From NCBI GenBank assembly GCA_019873685.1, contig JAIOAT010000009.1, positions 33,527 to 97,526 of the forward strand: a stretch of 64,000 nucleotides of DNA, in the 5' to 3' direction. This DNA comes from Chloroflexota bacterium. GTDB taxonomy: Bacteria > Chloroflexota > Anaerolineae > Aggregatilineales > Ch27. Position 1 is the stretch's first letter. Each line of letters opens with the position of its first letter. The notes under the pieces were generated by a model, which was given only the letters and a program-made list of their open reading frames with translations, was not told the origin of the DNA and made no database searches. The position numbers were made by a program, and so were the translations under genes. This document shows positions 33,688 to 42,988 of this stretch, piece after piece.

Positions 33688-33811
33688 CCAATACTCTCCA
33701 TGCGCGAACAGCCTCCCGGCTTTTCCACGCGATTGGAATCATCGGCCAGACAGCGGTGATTCGACTGTAAACAAGCTGAGAAAGGCTGACTTCGCAGCCA
33801 GCCGGGCAAGA

Positions 33812-34660
33812 TTACTGGATGGTCAGGCCCAGGTCCCTCAGAGCCAGCGCCAGGGCGCCAGCCAGCGTGGCCTTGGTGCGTATCCCCGTGAACTCAGCGC
33901 CAAGCTGGACAATCGTCTGGGCAATCTGAGGTCGGACGCCGCTGATGATGCAATCGGCCCCCATCAGCCGGGCAGCTGCAACCGTCTTGAGCAGATGCTG
34001 GGCAACCAGCGTATCCACTGTCGGGACCCCGGTGATATCGATGATGGCGATATCGGAAGCGGTGTTGACGATTTCCTGAAGCAGATTCTCCATCACCACC
34101 TGGGTACGCGCGCTATCCAGCGTGCCAACCAGCGGAACAGCCAGGATGCCCTTCCAGACCTGGATGACCGGCGTGGAGAGTTCGATCAGATCTTCGTGCT
34201 GGCGGGCGATAATCTGTTCCCGACTCTCGATGAACACCTCTGTGGTATACAGCCCCAGTTTGTCCAGCAGGGTTGTCACCGTCCAGATTTCGCCCAGCAA
34301 GCCCTCCAGATTCTGCCCGTCCATTTCCTTGCCCAGACGGGTAAACAGCGGCTGCTTTAGCGACATGACGAAGGTCGCCGTCTCTGCAGGCGAAAAACCC
34401 AGCGAAGCCCGGATGCTGGAAATCCGCGCCAGCAGGTCGCGGGTGTTCTTCCATTCAGGTGTCGTAATATCCGTCAGGTTGCCCCCCTGCGCCGCCTGCT
34501 GCATGGCATTCAAGAACTCGCGTGACTGGGCGCGCAGTTCGGTCTCGCTCAACAATTCCGGGCGCAGCGTCCCGGAAGCGCGCTGCTCCCGGAGCCAGTC
34601 TTCCAGCAGGTCAGCTTCATAATTCCTGAGTATCTCAGCCAGTCGACTTCCTTTGGCCAT
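33812..34660 (-). CDS. rsbR: Stressosome sensor RsbR
   Basis: 282 residues. The variable N-terminal sensor domain (about 1-150) is helical, as in RsbR turrets, and shows no clear haem or flavin ligand. The C-terminal STAS domain (about 160-275) has IDITGVPTVDTLVAQHLLKTVAAARLMGADCIISGVRPQIAQTIVQLG; Thr217 and Thr249 match the two RsbT phosphorylation sites of Bacillus RsbRA. CAAGGAGG precedes the ATG. It is first in the operon, with a good promoter upstream. Only one RsbR paralogue is encoded here. Confidence 0.93.
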   Translation of the reverse strand: MAKGSRLAEILRNYEADLLEDWLREQRASGTLRPELLSETELRAQSREFLNAMQQAAQGGNLTDITTPEWKNTRDLLARISSIRASLGFSPAETATFVMSLKQPLFTRLGKEMDGQNLEGLLGEIWTVTTLLDKLGLYTTEVFIESREQIIARQHEDLIELSTPVIQVWKGILAVPLVGTLDSARTQVVMENLLQEIVNTASDIAIIDITGVPTVDTLVAQHLLKTVAAARLMGADCIISGVRPQIAQTIVQLGAEFTGIRTKATLAGALALALRDLGLTIQ

Positions 34661-34683
34661 GGGGAAACCTCCTTGAGCGTGTT

Positions 34684-34712
34684 ATATAACCTTGACCAGC
34701 CATGTTATCCAA
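34684..34712 (-). promoter_or_regulatory. Promoter of the stressosome operon
   Basis: On the minus strand TTGGAT (34707-34712) and TTATAT (34684-34689) are 17 bases apart, with the rsbR start codon 24 bases further on. It is back to back with the FHA gene promoter about 115 bases away. Confidence 0.6.
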
Positions 34713-34804
34713 TTTTTCATTTAACGCAAAGCGCAATGTAAGCGGCTCTGAAACAACCTTCCCCGGCAGAATTTCGTCCGCCCCCCCGCAACAACTGCCC
34801 CCGG

Positions 34805-34832
34805 TTGTCCTGCTGGTGCCCTGACGTATAAT
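34805..34832 (+). promoter_or_regulatory. Promoter of the FHA/LysM gene group
   Basis: TTGTCC (34805-34810), a 16-base spacer, then consensus TATAAT (34827-34832). The first gene starts about 107 bases downstream. It diverges from the stressosome promoter, so a shared regulator could bind between the two. Confidence 0.6.
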
Positions 34833-34938
34833 ACCGGGGTGTAGCAGCGCGGGGCGGTTCCCCGGTTGCGCTCCGGGTGCACAGAGCCAGGTTCCGGCGG
34901 GTAGGCATACCGCCGCCTGTTGACAACATGGCGAAACC

Positions 34939-37900
34939 ATGACCACAGAACACACACGGCTGGTCGTCCGGCTGGTCAACGAGCGGGGCGATCTGCTGTC
35001 TTACGAGCTGGGCAAGCGGCCGGTCGTGATCGGCTCGGCGGCTGACGCCCATATTCAACTGACCGGCCAGAACATCGCGGAGCAACACCTGTTGATCCTG
35101 CGCTCTGGCGGTGAGATTCTCGTCGTCGATCCGGGAAGCCCATCCGGCGTACTGCTCAACGGGCGGCGCATCCCGCCGAACCAGAAGACTCGCTGGACGC
35201 CCGGCGACACGCTGAGCATTGGCCGTTACCGGCTGAGCCTGATCCCGGAAGTCGCCGGCGCGGCGATGGAAGGCACGGCAGAGCCAGCGGGCGACCTGCG
35301 CCTGACGGTGGAGCCGCCGGTGATCTACGCGCCGATCCCGGCGGCGCTGCAACTGCACCACGCCGGTACAGAAACCCGCCAGGTCTTCTTCGAAGCGGTT
35401 GCCGATTCGCCAAACCTGGCGATCGACCTGGAGCCAGCGCAGGCATTTGTCGCGCCCGGCGCGGATGCCAGCGTACAGGTGCGGGCATACCCCGTCGGGC
35501 CGTTCCTATTTGGTGGCCGGGTGACCGCGACCTTCACAGCCTTCACCACGGATGGCCTGGCGGCCAGCGCACGGGTATTGATCGTCGTCCGCCCGCCGCT
35601 GCGCAAGTGGGCGCTGGCGGGGCTGTTGCTGCTCCTGTTTGTCGGCGCTATTGCCGGGGTAATCCTCTCGCTCCCGCAACCACTGCCCACCGCGACCCCC
35701 ACCATTCTGGCGCTGGTGGCTACCGCTACACCCCCGGCTACCATCACGGCAACCGAAACGGCCCTCCCCACCGCGACAGAAACGCCCACCGCCACGCTGA
35801 CAGATACCCTGGAGCCAACGCCGACTACCGTGCAACTGGGCATCCTGCCCACGCCAACCCCCAGCGCGACGGTCTACGTATGCACCAACCAGTGCGCCCA
35901 GCTGGGCTGGCCGCGCATCACCATCCAGCGCGGCGATACGCTGTTCAACCTGGCGCAGGCGGCCAATATCAGTGTGGCTCTGGCGGCGCAGGTCAATTGC
36001 ATCCCGGACCCCGGGCTGATCTTCGCCGGACAGAGCATCTGCCTGCCCTGCGCGGATACCGATCGAGATGGGCTGTGCGATGCACTGGATAACTGCCCGG
36101 CGGTCTATAACCCCGATCAGGCCGACTCAGACGGCGACGGGATCGGCGATGCCTGCACGCCGCCTTTCACCCTGACCTGGATCACCCTGCCGCCCGGCCT
36201 GATGGCCGCTGACAACCGCAGTTGCCCGCAGACTCCGACCGGCGCCCGCGCTGTCGTCAGCGCCGTCAGCAGCTACGGGATCGCGGAGATGGTCGCTGAA
36301 CTGGCCATCGATGGCCGGCAGCCGCAGCGCCTGACCATCGTGCCGGAGAGTCCGGGCAGCGCTAATTTTGTCTTCGACATCGCCATTCCGGGCGATGCGG
36401 CTGGCGGCGGGAATGTCGGCGCGCGGGTACGCGTGACCTCCCGCGACGGTCGCGGACGTACCGCTGAGATCAGCACGACCTTCACCATCACCCGCTGCAT
36501 CCCGCCGGTGACGCCGACCCCGTCGCTTTCGCCGACGCCGTCGCTTTCGCCGACGCCAACGCTGTCCCCGACCCCGACGCCGACGTTTACGCCCACGCCC
36601 TCGCCTACTCCACGCGGCCTGGCCCTGAGCTGGGCGGTCGCCCCACCGCCTACCATGACCGCCGACAACTTCTACTGCGCCGCAACACCGCAGGAAGCGA
36701 CGGCGATCGTCCAGGCGACGGGCGATCTGGCCGTGGTCAGCCTGACCGCGGTTATCGCTTTCGATACAGGCGGTCCTTCCCCGCTGACCTTTACCCTGCC
36801 GGTGACCGAAGACCCGGCCACCCGCCAGTACAGCATCGATCTGGACGCGGCAACATTCACCGGCGCCGGGGAAACCACAGGCTTGCTGAAAGTCTCCGCC
36901 ACCGACACGGAAGGCAATCTCCGCGAGTTGACAGCCACCGTGGCGCTGACCATCTGCCGCCTGACGCTGACCTGGCAGACCGATCCAACCGGGACGTTGA
37001 CCGCCAGCAATGCGCTGTGCCCAACCATCCCGGAGAGCGTCTATGGCGTCGCGGTGGTTTCTGTGCCGCAGGTGGTGGACGACAGCGGCGTGACGGCTTC
37101 TGTCAGCGGTCCGGCAGGTTCCGGCCTGGCGGAAGCGCTGGCGGTGACTCCGCTTGGCGCGGGCGCCTATGCCCTGGACTTTGATCCGGGCGCACTGGGA
37201 GTGACCTACACTGGCCCGGCAACGATCACCGTCCGCGTGGTTGACCGGCGCGGCGCGGCACATACGCTCTCCGCTGATGTGACCCTGGCCGACTGCACGA
37301 TGGTCTTCAACTGGATCACTCTGCCGGATAGCGTGGTGGCGGGCAGCAATGCCACCTGCCCGGAAGTGCCGCTGCGCACCAGCGGCTTTGTCGGCGCGTC
37401 GCTGCCGGACGCGGTGGACAATGTGGCCGCGGTGATCTCCATTACCGGCTATGTCACGCCGTTCCGCCTGGATGTGCTGGATCAGCATGGCGGCGTATAC
37501 CGGGTAGACATCGAGGGGGATGAATTGCCCGCCGTGACCGCTGCAGCCACCGTGCGCGTCACCCTGACCGATATTGCCGGTGGAACGTATGAGGTGACCG
37601 CCCCGCTGCAGCTGCGGGACTGCCGTGGAACGCTGACCTGGATTGTACCGCCGCCACAACGCATCCACCTGACGCCGTGCGGCGGGCTGCCATCGCTGCC
37701 CTTCGATGTAAGCTTCCAGGCGGAAATCCCGGACCTGGTGGCGCTGGGCGCAGTGACCGCGGATGGGATCAACGAGCTGGGGCGCGTGGTTTACGGGCCG
37801 ATCATCTCGCCCGCGCCGGGGGTGTACACCTTCACCGTCGACCAGGCCCCGCCGGGCACCAGCTTCGTCGTGCGCGCCTTCGCCCCCGATCATAAGCAGA

Positions 37901-38052
37901 CGCCGTCGATCATCACCCGCATCCTGCCCTGCGACGAGGACGAGCATCGGGATGCGCTGGCCCCGACCAGCGACGCCAGCGCCCTGCTGACGCTGGCCCT
38001 GACGCCACAGCCAACGCCGACAAACACGCCCTCCGCGCCGGGCGGCAATTAA
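34939..38052 (+). CDS. FHA-like, transmembrane, LysM and thrombospondin-3 repeat surface protein
   Basis: 1037 residues. Cytoplasmic part: degenerate FHA domain at 6-102 (VVIGSAADAHIQL, DPGSPSGVLLNGRRI; the usual GR and SRxH are missing) and an Ig-like segment about 116-220. One membrane span at 223-246 (KWALAGLLLLLFVGAIAGVIL). Outside: Pro/Thr-rich linker, LysM at about 327-370 (ITIQRGDTLFNLAQAANIS), a calcium-type TSP3 motif at 372-409 (DTDRDGLCDALDNCP, DSDGDGIGD), then five related ~110-residue repeats starting near 409, 560, 675, 788 and 897, each opening with a W-x(10)-CP-type core and separated once by a TPTPSLSP-rich linker. It could carry wall-binding information to a kinase: a Ser/Thr kinase with FHA follows in the operon. 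Confidence 0.82.
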   Translation: MTTEHTRLVVRLVNERGDLLSYELGKRPVVIGSAADAHIQLTGQNIAEQHLLILRSGGEILVVDPGSPSGVLLNGRRIPPNQKTRWTPGDTLSIGRYRLSLIPEVAGAAMEGTAEPAGDLRLTVEPPVIYAPIPAALQLHHAGTETRQVFFEAVADSPNLAIDLEPAQAFVAPGADASVQVRAYPVGPFLFGGRVTATFTAFTTDGLAASARVLIVVRPPLRKWALAGLLLLLFVGAIAGVILSLPQPLPTATPTILALVATATPPATITATETALPTATETPTATLTDTLEPTPTTVQLGILPTPTPSATVYVCTNQCAQLGWPRITIQRGDTLFNLAQAANISVALAAQVNCIPDPGLIFAGQSICLPCADTDRDGLCDALDNCPAVYNPDQADSDGDGIGDACTPPFTLTWITLPPGLMAADNRSCPQTPTGARAVVSAVSSYGIAEMVAELAIDGRQPQRLTIVPESPGSANFVFDIAIPGDAAGGGNVGARVRVTSRDGRGRTAEISTTFTITRCIPPVTPTPSLSPTPSLSPTPTLSPTPTPTFTPTPSPTPRGLALSWAVAPPPTMTADNFYCAATPQEATAIVQATGDLAVVSLTAVIAFDTGGPSPLTFTLPVTEDPATRQYSIDLDAATFTGAGETTGLLKVSATDTEGNLRELTATVALTICRLTLTWQTDPTGTLTASNALCPTIPESVYGVAVVSVPQVVDDSGVTASVSGPAGSGLAEALAVTPLGAGAYALDFDPGALGVTYTGPATITVRVVDRRGAAHTLSADVTLADCTMVFNWITLPDSVVAGSNATCPEVPLRTSGFVGASLPDAVDNVAAVISITGYVTPFRLDVLDQHGGVYRVDIEGDELPAVTAAATVRVTLTDIAGGTYEVTAPLQLRDCRGTLTWIVPPPQRIHLTPCGGLPSLPFDVSFQAEIPDLVALGAVTADGINELGRVVYGPIISPAPGVYTFTVDQAPPGTSFVVRAFAPDHKQTPSIITRILPCDEDEHRDALAPTSDASALLTLALTPQPTPTNTPSAPGGN

Positions 38053-38137
38053 CCCTGCGCCGGTGCGCTCGCTGGCGCGGACAGCCCGCCTGCTGTAAGC
38101 TCAGGGCGTGAAACAAGTCGGCGAGGAGTGACGCGGC

Positions 38138-40321
38138 GTGACCGTAGGCGAATTGACCAGCAGCGATCCGCTGATCAACCGTGTCATTGAGGGCTACCAG
38201 TTCATCAAGCGGCTGGGAGAAGGCTCTTACGGGCTGGTTTACCTTGCCCGGCACCCGCGGATCACCAACCGGCTGGTCGCGGTCAAGTACATCAAGCTGG
38301 AAAATCCCGATCAGATCCGCGATGTCGAGCGCGAGGTGGAAGTCCTGGCGCGCCTGCAGCACCCCAACATCGTTGACATTTACGACACCTATCGCTTTGA
38401 CCGTTACCAGCTCATCGTGATGGAACTGGTGCGGGGCGGGACGCTGTTGCACGCCCTGCAGCGCCTGCCGCGCCCGCTGGACGTACAGACCAGCGTGGCC
38501 ATGGTGGAGCAAATCGCCTTCGCGCTGGGTTATGTGCACGCCCAGAACATCCTGCACCTGGACCTCAAGCCCGCCAACATCCTGCTCGATCCGGTCGCCG
38601 ATGGACGGGAAGCCCGCCCCCTGCTGACCGATTTCGGCATCGCCAAGATCGTCAACCCCGGCGGGGCGGTTTCTACCAACATCATCGGCACGCCGATGTA
38701 CATGTCGCCGGAGCACTTTGGCTTTGGCGACAACAAGCCCGATCATCGCTCCGACATCTATTCGCTGGGCATCATCCTCTACGAACTGATCGTGGGGGAG
38801 GTGCCGTACCGCGCGCCGGAACTGCTGGAAGTGCTCAACATGCACGCCTACAGCCCGATTCCGGTGCCCTCAGCCAAAATCCCCAGCCTGCCGCCGGAAC
38901 TGGACTACGTGATCCTGCGCGCCCTGGCCAAGCTGCCGGAGGATCGCTTCCAGTCGGCGAACGAGATGGGCAGCCTGCTGCGCGAACTGCGCCAGGGGCC
39001 GTTGACGACACTCAAACCGTTGCCGGGGCGCGTTTCAGGCGAGGTGCTGGGGGCGATCGCCAGCAAGCACGCCGAGGCGATGGCCGAGGTCGACACCGCC
39101 TACGCCCGCGCCAGAGCGCCGGCCTTCAGCCTGGTGATGATGGGGCCGGATGGCGAGCAGCAAACCGTCAGCTTCCACGAGCGATCGGTCATCATTGGCC
39201 GCCATGAATCAGCGGGTCTGCGGCTGGATCATCCGTCGGTTTCCCGGCAACACGCCCGCATCGATTGCGACAGCAACGGCAACCTGTTCGTCACCGATCT
39301 GAACAGCATGAACGGCACCTACCTGGACGGGCTGCGCCTGCCGCCGCAGGAACGCACCTACTGGAAGAACACCCAGTTCCTGCAGGTGCAGGGTTACCTG
39401 TTCCAGGTGGCAGAGCTGCCCGCCGGAGAAATGCCAGCGGTAGAACCCTTCATCTTCACCACCGAACAGGTCAAAGTCCTGCTGGACGAACTGGATCGCC
39501 AGCAAAACCGGCCCGGCGTGCGCGTCAGCCTGTCGCCGGATATCGTCTACCTGGAGCCGGGCAAGCGCCAGTATGTGCAGGTGCAGGTCAGGCCGGAAAA
39601 CGCCCCACCCGCTCGCTATGAACTGCGGGCGCGGCCCGGCCCGGAGATTGACGACCGCTGGTATGTCCTGCCTGCCGGGCATGTGATCGAAGCGGGCGAA
39701 ACCTACACCTTCGACCTGGTGGTCAGTGCGCCGCTGACTGGCACGGTGGGCGGCAAAACGCACGAGATTGCCCTGGAAGTCGTCTCCAACCAGCCGGGTA
39801 TCCGCAGTGTGGTGCAGGTGCTCAAAGTACGCGTGATGCCGGTGACGCGCTTCACCGTGGCCCTGCAGCCCAACCAGGTCACTCATGGCCGCCGCGCCCG
39901 CGCCGATCTGGTGATCATGAACAGCGGCAACGCTGCCGAGACCTTCGCCATCGAATTCGAAGCGCCCGATACGCTGGCCATCCTCCCGGCGGCGCGGGAA
40001 TTGACCGTTGAACCGGCGCAGGTGGGGACGGTGACACTGCGCTTCAAACCGGCGCGCAGCGCCGTACAGGAGCGCAGCAGGCTGATCTTTTCCGCGCTGG
40101 TGCGCGCCTCATCAGGCGTGGTGGAACGGGCGCATGGCAGCTATGTGTTTCAGCGCCGCCAGCGCCGCCCGCCGCTGGGGCTGATTGTGCTGTGGGCGCT
40201 GATTGTGGCCGCGGCAACACGCCAGTTCATCTCCGGTGTGCCCCTGGCCGATCAACTTGACCAGCTGCGCCAGCTGATCGAACAGATTGCCGGGCTGGTG
40301 CTCAGGGGATCAGGGTCATGA
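38138..40321 (+). CDS. Serine/threonine protein kinase with FHA domain and C-terminal membrane anchor
   Basis: 727 residues. The kinase domain (about 20-285) has GEGSYG, Lys50 (VAVK), the catalytic loop HLDLKPANILL (Asp142, Asn147) and DFG at 165-167, then GTPMYMSPEHF. The Arg of HRD is Leu, making it a non-RD kinase, which usually needs no activation-loop phosphorylation. An intact FHA domain follows at about 345-425 (IIGRHES, SRQHARI, DLNSMNGTYLDG), then two Ig-like segments and one membrane span near 676-695. GTG start 38138 has GAGGAG upstream. Its stop overlaps the next start (ATGA). It probably phosphorylates FHA-binding partners encoded here. Confidence 0.9.
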   Translation: MTVGELTSSDPLINRVIEGYQFIKRLGEGSYGLVYLARHPRITNRLVAVKYIKLENPDQIRDVEREVEVLARLQHPNIVDIYDTYRFDRYQLIVMELVRGGTLLHALQRLPRPLDVQTSVAMVEQIAFALGYVHAQNILHLDLKPANILLDPVADGREARPLLTDFGIAKIVNPGGAVSTNIIGTPMYMSPEHFGFGDNKPDHRSDIYSLGIILYELIVGEVPYRAPELLEVLNMHAYSPIPVPSAKIPSLPPELDYVILRALAKLPEDRFQSANEMGSLLRELRQGPLTTLKPLPGRVSGEVLGAIASKHAEAMAEVDTAYARARAPAFSLVMMGPDGEQQTVSFHERSVIIGRHESAGLRLDHPSVSRQHARIDCDSNGNLFVTDLNSMNGTYLDGLRLPPQERTYWKNTQFLQVQGYLFQVAELPAGEMPAVEPFIFTTEQVKVLLDELDRQQNRPGVRVSLSPDIVYLEPGKRQYVQVQVRPENAPPARYELRARPGPEIDDRWYVLPAGHVIEAGETYTFDLVVSAPLTGTVGGKTHEIALEVVSNQPGIRSVVQVLKVRVMPVTRFTVALQPNQVTHGRRARADLVIMNSGNAAETFAIEFEAPDTLAILPAARELTVEPAQVGTVTLRFKPARSAVQERSRLIFSALVRASSGVVERAHGSYVFQRRQRRPPLGLIVLWALIVAAATRQFISGVPLADQLDQLRQLIEQIAGLVLRGSGS

Positions 40322-41724
40322 GCCAGACGCGCGGCATTGTCTACCAGATCGTGGCCCTGCGGCGCGGGCAGGATGGTCTGGAACGACGCGCCCGGTTGGG
40401 ACACCGTCCGTTCCTGATCGGCAGCGGCGCCGCCGCTGACCTGCGCCTGGAAGGCGAGGCGATCCGGGCGGTGCAGGCCCGCCTGTTCCTGACCACGACG
40501 GGGCAGGTCATGTTGACCAATCTGGGGGAAGCCGGCGCCATCACCCTGGATGGCGTCGCGCTGCCCAGCTTTGCCTGCATCCCGTGGAAGCCGGGCGCGG
40601 TGCTGGCGATCGGAGCGTATGACCTGCGCCTGGGAACACTCCGCGCGGAAGGCGGCGATCTGGAGATCATCGATTTCCCGGTAATCACACAGGAAAACCA
40701 GCCCGTTGAGGAGGATGAAGCAGCCCTCGCGGGAGAGGCGGCGGCCAGCCCGGCGGAAGCGGTTACCCCACCGCCACGGGACGCGTTTGTGTCGGCCTTC
40801 GGCCATGCCGCGCCGGAGCCGGACAGGTCGGAGGCGCGCCAGGCAGCAGACTCCAGTGATGGTGCGGCGGACGATGACCATGTACCGGTCGCACCTGTTG
40901 AATCAGCCGCTCCGGCGGTTCCGGTTGCCCGGTCGCCGGAGGCCCCGGCGGCCTACGAAGATGGCTCGACATACCTGCCGGCTCATCCTCTACCAGCCGC
41001 AGCGCCAGGATCAGGGGCGGCGCTGTTTTCCACCCTCCCCAAAGACTGGCAGTACACCGGTCTGTTTGGCATCCAGCTGCCGCTGCCGGTGATCAGCCTG
41101 GTGGCGGGTGAACGGGTGCGCGTCCCCATTTCGCTCCGCAATGGCTACGCGGAGGAACTGCGCCTGCATGTCGCTGTTGAAGGCGTTCCGCAGGAATGGG
41201 TTCTGGGGCCAGAGTCGCTGCTGACCCTGGCGGCGGGCGAGATTCAGACCATTGATCTGGTGCTACAAACGCAGCCTTCCCCCGCCCCGGAACAGGTGCG
41301 CGAACTGCACATCCGCTTCATGGATCGGAGCGCGCCGCAGGTGATGGCTGCGGCAACGCTGACCCTCAGCTTCAAGGACGAGCCGAATCTGGTGGGGCGG
41401 CTGGAGCCGCTTGAAGCGGCGGAGACGCACCCCGTGCACCTGCTCCTGCAGAATCACACCCAGGCCGCAACCGAGATTTTCATCACCGCCCGCACAACCG
41501 ATCGGGAGCGCCTGCTGGCGACGCCGCAACAGGCGCAACTGCGCCTGCCGCCGGGGGGAAGCGTTCAGGTGGGGGTGACGTTTCAGGTGCTGCGCCGGCC
41601 GTGGCTGCGGTCCGTGACCTGTGATTACTGCCTGACCGTGACCCACAGCCATCGCGCCCCGCTGGATTATCCCGGCAGGGTGCGCCTCCGGCCACGGCTG
41701 TGGCCGCCATGGCTCTGGCGCTAG
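40318..41724 (+). CDS. FHA-like domain protein with Ala/Pro-rich linker and Ig-like C-terminus
   Basis: 468 residues. N-terminal FHA-like domain about 18-105 (FLIGSGAAADLRLEGEAIRAVQARLFL, TLDGVALPS), weakly conserved at the phosphothreonine site. An acidic Ala/Pro-rich linker runs from about 120 to 230, then two Ig-like beta segments about 245-468, similar in style to the end of the preceding kinase (VISLVAGERVRVPISLRNGY; IQTIDLVLQTQPSPAPEQV). No membrane span was seen. The ATGA overlap with the kinase gene means translation together. Likely a binding partner or substrate of the kinase; function not known. Confidence 0.68.
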   Translation: MSQTRGIVYQIVALRRGQDGLERRARLGHRPFLIGSGAAADLRLEGEAIRAVQARLFLTTTGQVMLTNLGEAGAITLDGVALPSFACIPWKPGAVLAIGAYDLRLGTLRAEGGDLEIIDFPVITQENQPVEEDEAALAGEAAASPAEAVTPPPRDAFVSAFGHAAPEPDRSEARQAADSSDGAADDDHVPVAPVESAAPAVPVARSPEAPAAYEDGSTYLPAHPLPAAAPGSGAALFSTLPKDWQYTGLFGIQLPLPVISLVAGERVRVPISLRNGYAEELRLHVAVEGVPQEWVLGPESLLTLAAGEIQTIDLVLQTQPSPAPEQVRELHIRFMDRSAPQVMAAATLTLSFKDEPNLVGRLEPLEAAETHPVHLLLQNHTQAATEIFITARTTDRERLLATPQQAQLRLPPGGSVQVGVTFQVLRRPWLRSVTCDYCLTVTHSHRAPLDYPGRVRLRPRLWPPWLWR

Positions 41725-41847
41725 GCAGGCCTGGCGGCAACAGCGTGCACCGCCAGCCCTTCCCGGGGCCACCTCGCTGGCCAGAGCCGCCGCGCTGGAA
41801 CACCCATCAGCGTATGTCACCGGAAACAGGAGGAGAGCAAAGCCGCG

Positions 41848-42915
41848 ATGTACACCTACGGGCGCAAGACTGGCTGCCGGATCAGCCTGGACTACACCTA
41901 CAAGGGCATGCGCATCGCCTACCTGGAAAACGCGCTGCTCCGTGTCGGCGTCCTGCTGGACAAAGGCGCCGACATTTTTGAATTCACCTACAAACCCCGC
42001 GATCTGGACTTCATGTGGCAGTCCCCCACCCCCATGCAAAAGCCCTTCATCGCCACCAGCGCCCTGCCCAACGGCGCTTTCCACGATTACTACTACGGCG
42101 GCTGGCAGGAGGTGCTGCCTTCGGCTGGCTTCTCACCGGAGCCGTACCGCGATGTCTACCAGGGCCTGCACGGGGAAGTCTCCCTGCTGCCCTTCGAGGC
42201 CCAGATCGCCGAGGATACGCCCGATTGCGTCAGCCTGCGGGCGCGCGTCCGGTTGTACCGCACGCCGCTGGCCCTGGTGCGCACCATGACCCTCCGCCGG
42301 GACGCCGCAGCTCTGTTTATCCATGAACGGCTGGAGAACGAATCGCCCGGCCCGTTCGCCATCATGTGGGGCCACCACCCCGCTTTTGGCGAGCCGTTCC
42401 TGGATGAGAGCTGTATGGTTCACATCCCGGCCTCACAGGTGGACGTGCTGGACTTCCATCCCAATGGCCAGTGGCAGCCCGGCCAGGACTATGCCTTTCC
42501 GCTGGTCAGGAACCGCCGCAACGGGGCGTTGGAAGACGTCACGCGGGTACTGCCTCGCGCCAACCATTCGGTCGATCTGATTTACTTCAAAGGGCTGGCC
42601 GAAGGCTGGTACGGCCTGACCAACCAGCGGCAGGGGATAGGCTTCGGGATGGCCTGGGACGCCAGCCTGTTTCGCTCCGTATGGATGTGGCAGCTCTATG
42701 GCGGCCACGACGATTACCCCTGGTTCGGACGGGCTTACACCTGCGCTCTGGAGCCGTTCACCAGCCACCCCGGTCTGGGCATCAAGCGAGCCGTTGAGGA
42801 CGGCACTGCCGTGATCCTGGGGCCGGAAGAAGTGCGGGAAACCGATCTGGTAGCCGTCGCCTACGAAGGCGAAGGCGTGTCGCGCATCGCCGCCGACGGC
42901 ACGGTCGAGCACTGA
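41848..42915 (+). CDS. Aldose-1-epimerase-like (DUF4432-type) protein
   Basis: 355 residues with the galactose-mutarotase beta-sandwich pattern: ALLRVGVLLDKGADIFEFTYKPRDLDFMWQ, HGEVSLLPFEA and IMWGHHPAFGEPFLDES with the catalytic-type His pair, and a C-terminal YTCALEPFTSHPG. It probably interconverts sugar anomers or binds a sugar; the DUF4432 branch is not well characterised. AGGAGGAG precedes the ATG. It is 123 bases after the FHA group and not clearly part of it. No signal peptide. Confidence 0.7.
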   Translation: MYTYGRKTGCRISLDYTYKGMRIAYLENALLRVGVLLDKGADIFEFTYKPRDLDFMWQSPTPMQKPFIATSALPNGAFHDYYYGGWQEVLPSAGFSPEPYRDVYQGLHGEVSLLPFEAQIAEDTPDCVSLRARVRLYRTPLALVRTMTLRRDAAALFIHERLENESPGPFAIMWGHHPAFGEPFLDESCMVHIPASQVDVLDFHPNGQWQPGQDYAFPLVRNRRNGALEDVTRVLPRANHSVDLIYFKGLAEGWYGLTNQRQGIGFGMAWDASLFRSVWMWQLYGGHDDYPWFGRAYTCALEPFTSHPGLGIKRAVEDGTAVILGPEEVRETDLVAVAYEGEGVSRIAADGTVEH

Positions 42916-42924
42916 TGATCAGCA

Positions 42925-42965
42925 GGCCGCCCGCGCATCCTCTTCGTGGCATTGCGCGGGCGGCC
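42925..42965. terminator. Hairpin between convergent genes
   Basis: Perfect 12-bp stem GGCCGCCCGCGC / GCGCGGGCGGCC with a 17-base loop, centred in the short gap between the epimerase-like gene and the convergent subtilase gene. It may stop transcription from both sides. No T-run. Confidence 0.55.
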
Positions 42966-42988
42966 ATGGTCTGGCTATGCTCTGGCCC

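Noticed and set aside
36515..36615. Tandem CCGACGCCGTCGCTTTCG-like DNA repeat
   Set aside because: Coding for a Pro/Thr/Ser linker (TPTPSLSP) of a surface protein; no sign of an independent element.
36127..37947. Minus-strand open frame of about 600 codons inside the large FHA/LysM gene
   Set aside because: Composition is shadow-like (R, G, Q, H-rich) and the plus strand encodes clear LysM, TSP3 and repeat domains.
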